From Eubacteriales Family XIII. Incertae Sedis bacterium (GTDB lineage Bacteria > Bacillota > Clostridia > Peptostreptococcales > Anaerovoracaceae): a stretch of 12,003 bases of DNA. Numbering within the stretch: position 1 is the stretch's first letter; the number at the start of each line of letters is the position of its first letter. This document shows positions 5,763-12,003 of this stretch, piece by piece. The stretch lies in assembly GCA_031254995.1 (NCBI GenBank), contig JAIRTJ010000142.1:1-12003 (forward strand). The letters are read 5' to 3'. Position numbers and translations under genes: made by a program. The notes below the pieces were generated by a model that made no database searches, had not been told where the DNA came from, and was given only the letters and a program-made list of their open reading frames with translations.

Positions 5763-7049
5763 ATGGCAGCTTCAGACCGCATAAGAGACGACGTAAGCCG
5801 ACATAAAAATGTCTTTGACGTATTGAAAGAGCGAGGATTCATCAAGCAGACCACCCATGAGGACGAGATAAGGGAATTGCTCGGACGCGAGAAGATCCGA
5901 TTTTACATCGGGTTCGATCCTACCGCGGATAGCTTGCATGTGGGACACTTCATGCAGATCATCATCATGATGTACATGCAGAAATACGGTCATACGCCCA
6001 TCGTTCTGATCGGAGGCGGGACGGGCATGGTTGGCGATCCCTCCGGGCGAACCGATATGCGCAAGCTGATGACGAAGGATACCGTGGCCGAAAATTGCAG
6101 GCAATTTGAAAGAACCTTCGGCAGATTTTTGGATTTCGGCGAAGGCGGCGCGATCACGGACAACAACGCCAATTGGCTGCTCGATCTCAATTACGTGGAC
6201 TTCATTCGCGATATCGGCAAGCACTTTTCCGTCAACAAGATGCTCACCTACGAATGTTTCAAGAGCCGCATGGAGACGGGTCTTAGCTTTCTGGAGTTCA
6301 ATTACATGCTCATGCAATCCTATGACTTTCTTGAATTGTACCGACGCTACGGTTGCCTGATGGAATTCGGCGGGGACGATCAATGGTCCAACATTCTCGG
6401 CGGCGTGGATCTCGTCCGACGCGAGACGGGCAAACAGGTATACGGCATGACCTTCAAGTTGCTGACCACGAGCGAAGGGAAGAAGATGGGAAAGACGGAG
6501 AAGGGCGCTCTGTGGCTGGACGCGAACAAGACCTCTCCTTATGAATTTTACCAATACTGGAGAAATACGGAAGACGCCGACGTCGAAAATTGTCTTTCCC
6601 TTCTGACTTTTTTGCCCATGGACGAGGTGAAAAGGCTCTCGGCCTTGGAAGGCGCGGCCATCAATGAAGCGAAGGAAGTCTTGGCTTTTGAGGCGACGGC
6701 ATTGGTTCACGGAGAGGCGGAGGCCGAAAAGGCGAGACAGGCCGCGCGCGCGCTTTTCGGATCGGCATCGGGGGACGGAGCGGACGGAATGGACGATGCG
6801 CCTTCCTTTGAGATCGATCGGTCTCGACTGACAGGCGAAGGCGGCGGCATCGTCGCGCTCATGCGCGAAACAGGACTCGTATCCAGCAACGGAGAGGGAT
6901 TTCGCGCGATCCAACAGGGAGGCGTCGTCGTAAACGGCGAGAAGATCACGGATCCCAAACGCTTTCTTGCAGCGGACGATTTCAAAGAGGGTAGCATCCT
7001 CATACGCAAGGGAAAAAAGAACTATTGCCGCGTCAGGCTGCATGAGTGA
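5763..7049 (+). CDS. tyrS: Tyrosine--tRNA ligase (TyrRS)
   Basis: A class I aminoacyl-tRNA synthetase that charges tRNA-Tyr with tyrosine using ATP. From the chosen ATG it has 428 residues. The HIGH motif is HVGH (59-62) in YIGFDPTADSLHVGH, where the Tyr (48) and Asp belong to the tyrosine pocket; GGDDQWSNI (203-211) binds substrate; the KMSKS motif is KMGKT (241-245). A C-terminal S4-type RNA-binding domain occupies about 376-426 (VVVNGEKITDP). A Gly/Asp-rich loop (about 334-346) before it is slightly longer than usual. An upstream TTG (5721) would add 14 residues, MAKVRYFINRRMAR, but the Shine-Dalgarno placement favours 5763. It lies 116 bp after upp and leads the ECF/queT/trmB run after a 78-bp gap. 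Identity is secure; only the start is uncertain. Confidence 0.96.
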   Translation: MAASDRIRDDVSRHKNVFDVLKERGFIKQTTHEDEIRELLGREKIRFYIGFDPTADSLHVGHFMQIIIMMYMQKYGHTPIVLIGGGTGMVGDPSGRTDMRKLMTKDTVAENCRQFERTFGRFLDFGEGGAITDNNANWLLDLNYVDFIRDIGKHFSVNKMLTYECFKSRMETGLSFLEFNYMLMQSYDFLELYRRYGCLMEFGGDDQWSNILGGVDLVRRETGKQVYGMTFKLLTTSEGKKMGKTEKGALWLDANKTSPYEFYQYWRNTEDADVENCLSLLTFLPMDEVKRLSALEGAAINEAKEVLAFEATALVHGEAEAEKARQAARALFGSASGDGADGMDDAPSFEIDRSRLTGEGGGIVALMRETGLVSSNGEGFRAIQQGGVVVNGEKITDPKRFLAADDFKEGSILIRKGKKNYCRVRLHE

Positions 7050-7070
7050 GTCGATTGCGTCGACGCGCGG

Positions 7071-7100
7071 TTGCGGGCGCGGGCTTGAATGCGATAAAAT
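7071..7100 (+). promoter_or_regulatory. Candidate promoter for the ecfA1-ecfA2-ecfT-queT-trmB genes
   Basis: In the 78-bp tyrS-ecfA1 gap, TTGCGG (7071-7076) stands 16 bp from GATAAA (7093-7098), which is preceded by a TGn extended -10 (7090-7092). The hexamers are only partial matches. No terminator is visible after tyrS, so these genes may also be read from further upstream. Confidence 0.4.
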
Positions 7101-7127
7101 CGGAAAGAAAATTTTGGCGGTTGCGAG

Positions 7128-8045
7128 ATGGGTGTCGATGGTTTGAGATACGCGGAGAACGACAGCATTATTCGGATTGAGGACTTGGTCTTCGCATACG
7201 GACGCGAGAATGAGGACGCGGAGGCCGATTCTTCGCGCGCGCGGACGGACGCGACGTTCAATGCGGTCGATCGCGTCAGCATACGCGTGGAGCGCGGCAG
7301 CTTCACTTCCGTCATCGGGCGCAACGGCTCCGGGAAATCCACCCTCGCGAAAAATATAAACGCCCTGCTTCTGCCGACCGGCGGCCGCGCATTCGTCGCG
7401 GGATTTGACACTGCGGACGAGACCGCAGTGTGGGAGATAAGGCAGCGCGTGGGCATGGTATTTCAAAACCCGGACAATCAGTTGGTCTCTGCGGTTGTGG
7501 AGGACGACGTGGCGTTCGGCCCCGAAAATCTGGGCGTCGCGCCGGAAGAGATAAGGGAGCGGATCAGGGTGTCCCTGTCCGCGGTGGACATGTACGAGCA
7601 TCGCAAGATGGCGCCGCACCTCCTGTCGGGAGGCCAAAAGCAACGCGTGGCGATCGCGGGCGTCCTCGCGATGAAGCCGGAGATCATCATCTTCGACGAG
7701 CCTACGGCGATGTTGGATCCTGAGGGCCGAGCGGAGGTCATGGACATCATCAAACGTCTCCATGACGAGAAGATCACCGTCGTGCTGATCACGCATTTCA
7801 TGGAGGAGACGGTGACGAGCGATCGCATCGTCATCATGGATTGCGGGCGCGTCGCCATGGAGGGGACGCCCGCGGAGATATTCGCGCGTTCGGACGAGAT
7901 CGAGAGCCTTGGCTTGAAGTTGCCGTTTGTCGTGGAATTGTCCGCGCGCCTGAGGGAACGCGGCGTTCCCGTGCCGAGCGGTCTGCTTACGGAAGAGGCG
8001 TTGTCCGCGCATTTGTTGGCGTTGAACGGGAAAGCAAGAAACTGA
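7128..8045 (+). CDS. ecfA1: ECF transporter ATPase EcfA1
   Basis: One of two ABC ATPases that drive a group II energy-coupling-factor vitamin importer at the inner face of the membrane. Motifs in order over 305 residues: Walker A GRNGSGKST (64-72), Q-loop Gln113 in VFQNPDNQL, signature LSGGQKQR (166-173), Walker B IIIFDEPTAMLDP (186-198, Asp190/Glu191), H-loop His223. FQNPDNQ is typical of EcfA1. An acidic, low-complexity insert (about 26-44) lies between the A-loop tyrosine (FAY, 22-24) and the first strand of the ATPase core, longer than in common homologues. The start at 7128 has only a weak GGCGG site upstream, so a slightly different start is possible. ecfA2 begins 2 bp after its stop. 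Confidence 0.93.
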   Translation: MGVDGLRYAENDSIIRIEDLVFAYGRENEDAEADSSRARTDATFNAVDRVSIRVERGSFTSVIGRNGSGKSTLAKNINALLLPTGGRAFVAGFDTADETAVWEIRQRVGMVFQNPDNQLVSAVVEDDVAFGPENLGVAPEEIRERIRVSLSAVDMYEHRKMAPHLLSGGQKQRVAIAGVLAMKPEIIIFDEPTAMLDPEGRAEVMDIIKRLHDEKITVVLITHFMEETVTSDRIVIMDCGRVAMEGTPAEIFARSDEIESLGLKLPFVVELSARLRERGVPVPSGLLTEEALSAHLLALNGKARN

Positions 8046-8047
8046 GC

Positions 8048-8941
8048 ATGTCCATCAAGGCGGAAAATCTGACGCACATCTACAATAAGGGATTGGCCTA
8101 CGAGACGAAGGCGGTCGACGATGTGAGCTTCACCGCGGAAGACGGGGAATTCATCGGAATAATCGGGCATACCGGATCCGGCAAATCGACTTTGATACAG
8201 CATCTCAACGGCATTCTCAAGCCGGAATCGGGACGGATATTCATTGACGACATAGAAATTACATCCAAAAATGTAAAAATGACACAAATACGAAAACGCG
8301 TCGGTCTCGTGTTTCAGTATCCCGAATACCAGCTGTTCGAGGAAACCGTCCTGCGCGACATCTCGTTCGGCCCCAAGAATCTGGGACTTTCGGATGACGA
8401 AGTCGTCGAGCGCGCGATGGAGGCCATGCGTTTGGTCGGCCTGGATTTCGAGACCTATGCGGAGCGTTCGCCTTTTGAACTGTCCGGCGGCCAAAAGCGC
8501 AGGGCGGCCATCGCGGGCGTGATCGCGATGAGGCCCGACGTGCTGATCCTCGATGAGCCGACGGCAGGACTCGATCCCAAGGCGCATGAGGATATCCTGA
8601 ACATGATACGTTCCGTCAAGGAACGCGCGGGAGGAATCGTCGTCTTGGTCTCCCACAACATGGGGGATATCGCGGAGATGACGGATCGCGTGCTCGTGAT
8701 GGACGGCGGTAAACTCGTGCGCGACGGCGCGCCTGCGGAGATATTCGCGGATGAAGAATTCTTAAAGGGAATAGGTTTGGGCGTTCCTCCGGCCGCGAGG
8801 ATGGCAAACGTCCTCGCCGCCGGAGGACTGGCGTCGGATCGAAGTGTGTTGACGCTCGGCGACCTGACGGATTTTCTCGCGAATCGACTGGGAGGAGCGG
8901 GAGGCGGCGCGGACGACGAGACGCCGGAGGTCAGCAGATGA
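8048..8941 (+). CDS. ecfA2: ECF transporter ATPase EcfA2
   Basis: The second ATPase of the ECF module, 297 residues, expected to form a heterodimer with EcfA1 and engage EcfT. Motifs: Walker A GHTGSGKST (40-48), Q-loop Gln90 in VFQYPEYQLF, signature LSGGQKRR (145-152), Walker B LILDEPTAGLDP (166-177), H-loop His203. FQYPEYQLF is the hallmark of EcfA2. The ATG at 8048 gives the family-standard N-terminus MSIKAENLTHIYNKG; a longer reading frame from 7841 would overlap ecfA1 by some 200 bp with non-homologous sequence and is rejected. No strong Shine-Dalgarno is seen, fitting translational coupling to ecfA1. The last 20 residues are Gly/Asp/Glu-rich and poorly conserved. Its end overlaps ecfT by 4 bp (ATGA). 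Confidence 0.94.
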   Translation: MSIKAENLTHIYNKGLAYETKAVDDVSFTAEDGEFIGIIGHTGSGKSTLIQHLNGILKPESGRIFIDDIEITSKNVKMTQIRKRVGLVFQYPEYQLFEETVLRDISFGPKNLGLSDDEVVERAMEAMRLVGLDFETYAERSPFELSGGQKRRAAIAGVIAMRPDVLILDEPTAGLDPKAHEDILNMIRSVKERAGGIVVLVSHNMGDIAEMTDRVLVMDGGKLVRDGAPAEIFADEEFLKGIGLGVPPAARMANVLAAGGLASDRSVLTLGDLTDFLANRLGGAGGGADDETPEVSR

Positions 8942-9738
8942 TCCGGGATATCACGATCGGGCAATACTATCCCGAATACAGTAAAATACACAAGTTGGAT
9001 CCGAGGTTGAAGATAGTCGTGACCCTCGTCTATATCGTTTCGCTGTTTCTCGTCAAGGATTTCATCGGTTACGCCATCGTCTTCGCGTCGATCGGCCTCG
9101 TCGTCGCCATGTCGAAGGTGCCGATTCGATTCATCCTGCGCGGGCTGAAACCGATATTCCTCATCATCGCGTTTACATTCACGCTGAACATGCTGATGAC
9201 GAAGGGGACGATTTTGTGGTCGTGGGGCTTCGTCAGGATCACGGAAGAAGGGCTGTACAACGCGGTATTCATGGCTTTGCGCCTGATCTTTCTCATCATC
9301 GGCTCGTCCTTGTTGACGCTCACGACCAAGCCCATAAAGTTGACGGACGGCATTGAAAGTCTTTTGAAACCCTTCAAGAAAATGGGACTTCCCGTCCACG
9401 AGTTGGCCATGATGATGACCATAGCTCTGCGGTTCATTCCCACGCTCTTGGAGGAGACGGACAAGATCATGAAGGCGCAACAGGCGCGCGGCGCGGATTT
9501 TGAGACGGGAGGCCTCATCAAGCGGGCAAAGGCGATGATCCCGTTGCTGATCCCGCTGTTCGTCGGCGCTTTCCGCATCGCGCAGGATCTCGCGATGGCA
9601 ATGGAAGCCCGGTGCTATCACGGAGGAGAGGGACGTACGAAGTTGAATGCGTTGAAATTCCGCGGGCGCGACGCCGCAGCGATCATCTTCGTCGTCATCT
9701 ATTTGTCAGCTGTCGTCGCGGAAAGGATATTCGTTTGA
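8938..9738 (+). CDS. ecfT: ECF transporter transmembrane coupling protein EcfT
   Basis: A 266-residue membrane protein that couples ATP hydrolysis by EcfA1/A2 to substrate release from an S-component. Hydrophobic segments lie near 25-60, 70-88, 108-128, 196-214 and 246-264. The two coupling-helix motifs are present: ARG (183-185, QQARGADF) and ARC (224-226, AMEARCYHGG), where many homologues have ARG/ARGY; the C form also occurs in clostridial proteins. The N-terminal HKLDPRLKI (18-26) is typical. GGAGG (8926-8930) is 7 bp before the ATG, which overlaps the ecfA2 stop. In many Firmicutes ecfT is followed by truA and ribosomal genes; here it is followed by queT. Confidence 0.94.
   Translation: MIRDITIGQYYPEYSKIHKLDPRLKIVVTLVYIVSLFLVKDFIGYAIVFASIGLVVAMSKVPIRFILRGLKPIFLIIAFTFTLNMLMTKGTILWSWGFVRITEEGLYNAVFMALRLIFLIIGSSLLTLTTKPIKLTDGIESLLKPFKKMGLPVHELAMMMTIALRFIPTLLEETDKIMKAQQARGADFETGGLIKRAKAMIPLLIPLFVGAFRIAQDLAMAMEARCYHGGEGRTKLNALKFRGRDAAAIIFVVIYLSAVVAERIFV
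9721..9727 (+). promoter_or_regulatory. Ribosome binding site that supports a TTG start for queT
   Basis: GAAAGGA within the 3' end of ecfT lies 7 bp before the TTG at 9735. No ATG or GTG in the frame fits the family N-terminus, so this site decides the start. Confidence 0.7.
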
Positions 9739-10226
9739 ACCTACGAAAAAATGTGCGATTTTGGGTGCAGGCAGCTGTCATCGGCGGCGTTTACGCGGCG
9801 TTGACGATGGCGCTCGCGCCCATCAGTTACGGACCCATGCAGGTGCGCGTGTCGGAAGCTCTGACCGTTTTGCCGTATTTCACGCCCGCCGCGGTTCCCG
9901 GCCTGTTCGTCGGATGTTTCGTCGCGAACACCATCAGCTTCTATGGCGTGCCCGACATGATATTCGGGAGTCTCGCCACCCTCGCCGGCGCGTTTTTGTC
10001 CTACAAGTTGCGAAAGCGCGCGTGGCTCGTGCCCCTGCCTCCCATACTCGTCAACGGCGTCGTGATCGGCGCGATGCTCTATTTCATCTACGGCGTCGAA
10101 CCGTCGTTGCTCGCCGATATGGCGTGGGTCGCTCTGGGCGAGTGCTTGGCGTGCTATGCGCTCGGATATCCGCTGTTGCGGTATTTGAAGAGACATGAAC
10201 GGATATTTCGATTGACCGAGGATTGA
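9735..10226 (+). CDS. queT: QueT family queuosine-precursor S-component
   Basis: A 163-residue membrane protein of the QueT family, the substrate-binding (S) subunit that ECF modules use to import a queuosine precursor. It is short and very hydrophobic, with about five or six membrane helices. Family hallmarks are PISYGPMQVRVSEALTVLP (29-47), YFTPAAVPGLFVGCFVAN (48-65), DMIFGSLATL (74-83) and a basic tail. The chosen TTG (9735) overlaps the ecfT stop as TTGA and follows GAAAGGA; it gives MNLRKNVRFWVQAAVI, as expected. A longer frame from 9612 would add 41 Arg-rich residues inside ecfT and is rejected. Coupling to ecfT implies equal supply of S and T subunits. The exact ligand (preQ0, preQ1, queuine or queuosine) cannot be told from sequence. 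No preQ1 riboswitch was seen. Confidence 0.88.
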   Translation: MNLRKNVRFWVQAAVIGGVYAALTMALAPISYGPMQVRVSEALTVLPYFTPAAVPGLFVGCFVANTISFYGVPDMIFGSLATLAGAFLSYKLRKRAWLVPLPPILVNGVVIGAMLYFIYGVEPSLLADMAWVALGECLACYALGYPLLRYLKRHERIFRLTED

Positions 10227-10227
10227 G

Positions 10228-10905
10228 ATGCGCCAGAGGAAGATCAAAGATGCGGAGCAAAAATCGGCGATCTACAGCCGTTTTCTCGCGGACGAACCCG
10301 CCGAGAAGCGGGGATCTTGGCGTCGCATTTTCGACGAGAATGAATCGACGGACGCCGCGACCGCGCGGGAGCGAAGGCGTCTGTATGCGGAATTCGGTTG
10401 CGGCAAAGGGCGTTTTATCGCGGAAACCGCGTCGCGCGACCCCTGCGGCGCGTATCTGGGCTTCGAGGGACAGGCGACCGCGCTTTACCGCGCGCTCACG
10501 AAGGTCGCGGAATTCGAACCTGCGAATCTTCGACTCTGCGCCGCCTATGTCTTTTCGCCTGCCGAGTATTTCGCGCAGGCGGAATTGTGCGGCATCTATC
10601 TGAATTTCAGCGATCCGTGGCCGAAAGCTCGACACGAAAAGCGAAGACTCACCTCTCCCGCATATCTGGAAGGTTATCTCGAAATCTTGGAATCCGGCGG
10701 ATTTTTGCGCCTGAAGACGGACGACGACGGCTTTTTCGCGTACAGCCGCGATGGTATAGCGGCGTTGCGCGGCTTTGAGATCGTCGAGTATTCGGAGGAT
10801 CTGCACAGATCCGCTTTCGCGGCGCGAAACGTGATGACCGAGTACGAGCGCAAATTCCTGAACCTGAACAGAACCATAAAATATCTCTCGGCGCGCAGGG
10901 TGTGA
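10228..10905 (+). CDS. trmB: tRNA (guanine-N7-)-methyltransferase
   Basis: A 225-residue SAM-dependent enzyme that forms m7G46 in the variable loop of tRNAs. The SAM-binding glycine loop is EFGCGKGRF (55-63); GFE (78-80) supplies the acidic ribose ligand; the signature NFSDPWPKARHEKRRL (126-141) holds the catalytic Asp129; LKTD (162-165) and TEYE (204-207) match substrate-binding motifs. All key residues are present. The ATG is 1 bp after the queT stop, with GAGG at 10218-10221, so it closes the operon. A tRNA-modifying enzyme next to a queuosine-precursor transporter and tyrS strengthens the tRNA theme of the cluster. Confidence 0.96.
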   Translation: MRQRKIKDAEQKSAIYSRFLADEPAEKRGSWRRIFDENESTDAATARERRRLYAEFGCGKGRFIAETASRDPCGAYLGFEGQATALYRALTKVAEFEPANLRLCAAYVFSPAEYFAQAELCGIYLNFSDPWPKARHEKRRLTSPAYLEGYLEILESGGFLRLKTDDDGFFAYSRDGIAALRGFEIVEYSEDLHRSAFAARNVMTEYERKFLNLNRTIKYLSARRV

Positions 10906-10921
10906 CGACGGGCCGATCGAA

Positions 10922-10950
10922 GCCGACGGATCCCCGAGGCGTTTTTTGTT
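10922..10950 (+). terminator. Probable intrinsic terminator after trmB
   Basis: GCC (10922-10924 region) pairs with GGC and CGG with CCG around an ATCC loop, with a small GA/A internal loop, and TTTTTTGTTT follows from 10942. The stem is short and imperfect, but the T-tract and position 16 bp past the stop suit an operon end. Confidence 0.5.
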
Positions 10951-10955
10951 TGAAT

Positions 10956-10970
10956 ATTATTTAAAATAAT
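10956..10970 (+). promoter_or_regulatory. AT-only palindrome upstream of the yhaM promoter
   Basis: ATTATTT (10956-10962) and AAATAAT (10964-10970) are perfect inverted arms around one A. It lies 26 bp before the -10 of the next promoter, so about -53 to -39 from the expected start. It could be an UP-type element, a repressor or activator site, or simply AT-rich promoter DNA. Confidence 0.45.
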
Positions 10971-10991
10971 GGCTTATATTTACATTGACGC

Positions 10992-11002
10992 TGTGGTATA
11001 AT
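10992..11002 (+). promoter_or_regulatory. Extended -10 promoter of yhaM
   Basis: The sequence TGTGGTATAAT is a perfect TRTGn extended -10 with consensus TATAAT (10997-11002). No good -35 stands 16-18 bp upstream; a TTGACG at 10985-10990 is only 6 bp away and cannot serve. This predicts a leader of about 80 bases. Confidence 0.7.
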
Positions 11003-11089
11003 GTACATGTCTGCGGGGACGACGATGCAGACGCTGCCGAATCGGCGGCGCGGACGAGAGAAGAGTGAGGACAGGAGCGAAAAATCGGC

Positions 11090-12003
11090 ATGAAAGAACA
11101 CTATATTGCGCAATTGCGGACGGACGACGAGGTCACGGAGTATTTCCTCGTGAAAGCCGTCGCCGTAAAGATCGGTTCCAATAAAAAACAATATTTGGAT
11201 ATTTTGCTAGGAGATAAGAGCGGGGAGGTCTACGGCAAGAAGTGGGACATCGCCGACTCCGAGTTGGAGAGCTTGGACCGAATACGCCCGGGGAGCGTCA
11301 TCAAGGTGAAGGCGACTGTGACTGAGTGGAACAACGCCAAGCAACTGCGTATATCCAAGATCCGGCATACGGGTCCGCAGGACGAGATCGACAAGGCAGA
11401 TTTCATAAAGGCCGCCCCGGAAAATCCGAATGATATGTACGCGTATATCCTCAGCCGCGCGACGGAGATTTCGGATCCGCATTTTGCGTCTTTGGCCGAG
11501 CGCGCGCTGACCGACAACAAGGAACGACTCATGTATTGGCCGGCCGCCGCGAAAAATCATCACGCGGAATACGCGGGGTTGCTTTATCATATGAAGCGGA
11601 TGCTCATGATGGCTGAGCGGTGTTGCGAAGTGTACTCGGATCTGGACAAGGATCTCCTTATCACGGGCGTCATCCTGCACGACATGGAGAAGCTGAACGA
11701 GATGAACTCGGATGAGAACGGCGTCGTCTCCGAGTATACATTTGAAGGTGTGCTGTTGGGGCATCTGATCCAGGGAATCGTTGCGATCGACAGGCTGTCG
11801 GAGGAACTCGGCATTCCGCGCGAGAAGAAAATCATGTTGGAACACATGATTCTCTCGCATCATTACGAACCGGAATACGGGAGTCCCAAGCGACCGCTGT
11901 TCCCCGAAGCGGAGGCCCTTCATTATTTGGATATGATCGATTCGAAGATGTTTGACATGGAAGAGGCTCTGTTCGGCGCGGAGCCGGGCGCTTTTTCCGA
12001 CAG
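11090..12003 (+). CDS. yhaM: YhaM-family 3'-5' exoribonuclease (OB-fold plus HD domain), 3' truncated
   Basis: The frame runs 304 codons without a stop to the window edge. YhaM proteins are about 310-320 residues, so only a short tail should be missing. Residues about 16-92 form an OB-fold nucleic-acid-binding domain (EYFLVKAVAVKIG; YLDILLGDKSGEVYGKKWD), and 155-290 an HD phosphohydrolase-type domain. Probable metal ligands are His157/158 (NHHAEYAGLLYH), His197-Asp198 (ILHDMEK), His225 (LLGHL), His257/258 (ILSHHYE) and an Asp in LDMID (280-284). The family degrades single-stranded RNA (and DNA) 3' to 5' in Firmicutes; the role here is inferred from it. The usual glycine after HD-x is Glu here (HDMEK rather than HDxGK). 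AGGAG (11073-11077) is 12 bp before the ATG, a rather long gap. It has its own extended -10 promoter. Confidence 0.88.
   Translation, partial: MKEHYIAQLRTDDEVTEYFLVKAVAVKIGSNKKQYLDILLGDKSGEVYGKKWDIADSELESLDRIRPGSVIKVKATVTEWNNAKQLRISKIRHTGPQDEIDKADFIKAAPENPNDMYAYILSRATEISDPHFASLAERALTDNKERLMYWPAAAKNHHAEYAGLLYHMKRMLMMAERCCEVYSDLDKDLLITGVILHDMEKLNEMNSDENGVVSEYTFEGVLLGHLIQGIVAIDRLSEELGIPREKKIMLEHMILSHHYEPEYGSPKRPLFPEAEALHYLDMIDSKMFDMEEALFGAEPGAFSD

Noticed and set aside
7050..7127. A preQ1 riboswitch before the ecf/queT genes
   Set aside because: The gap holds no sequence like the conserved preQ1-I core and too little space for the larger classes.
5772..8012. A 746-codon open frame on the minus strand opposite tyrS and ecfA1
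   Set aside because: It is antisense to two genes with full catalytic motifs, is rich in His and Arg as GC-rich shadow frames are, and has no recognisable domain.
7841..8047. A 69-residue N-terminal extension of EcfA2
   Set aside because: It overlaps the end of ecfA1 and is Arg-rich without homology; the Met at 8048 gives the normal family start.
9612..9734. A 41-residue N-terminal extension of QueT from an ATG
   Set aside because: It lies wholly within ecfT and is Arg-rich, unlike a membrane S-component; TTG 9735 with its own Shine-Dalgarno is better.
10985..11002. TTGACG as the -35 of the yhaM promoter
   Set aside because: Only 6 bp separate it from TATAAT; an extended -10 without a -35 explains the site better.

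Overview
The window looks like chromosomal DNA from a GC-rich member of the Bacillota, most likely the Clostridia. The signs are Shine-Dalgarno sites of the AAAGGAGG type, TATAAT-type promoters, the order prfA / sua5 / rpiB / upp (familiar from Bacillus and clostridia), a complete energy-coupling-factor (ECF) transporter module, a YhaM-type exoribonuclease, and a surface protein with InlB-type and BspA-like repeats of the kind common in gut Firmicutes. No lower rank can be fixed from the sequence alone. Every supported gene is on the + strand.

Layout. (1) 1-1455: 3' part of a secreted or surface repeat protein, with one InlB B-repeat, a PKD-like segment and six near-identical 32-residue cysteine-containing repeats. 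(2) 1456-1734: intergenic DNA with a promoter and leader. (3) 1735-4188: rpmE (L31), an intrinsic terminator, prfA (RF1) and a Sua5-type threonylcarbamoyl-AMP synthase. (4) 4189-5646: a promoter, rpiB, a 232-bp spacer carrying two 34-bp direct repeats, and upp. (5) 5763-10905: a tight run of tyrS, ecfA1, ecfA2, ecfT, queT and trmB; from ecfA1 onward the genes overlap or lie 1-2 bp apart. (6) 10906-11089: a probable terminator, an AT-rich palindrome and an extended -10 promoter. (7) 11090-12003: a yhaM-like exoribonuclease cut off by the window end.

How the genes fit together. Most of the window serves translation and tRNA: L31 and RF1 act on the ribosome, Sua5 starts t6A37 formation, TyrRS charges tRNA-Tyr, TrmB makes m7G46, and QueT with EcfA1/A2/T should import a queuosine precursor (Q34 is found in tRNA-Tyr, -His, -Asn and -Asp). 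RpiB and Upp link pentose phosphate, PRPP and uracil salvage. The most notable points are a QueT S-component translationally fused (through a TTG start) to a whole ECF energizing module, the lack of prmC between rpmE/prfA and sua5, and a repeated leader element before upp and rpmE. I found no convincing sign of a wholly new system, CRISPR array, insertion sequence, prophage, rRNA or tRNA gene.
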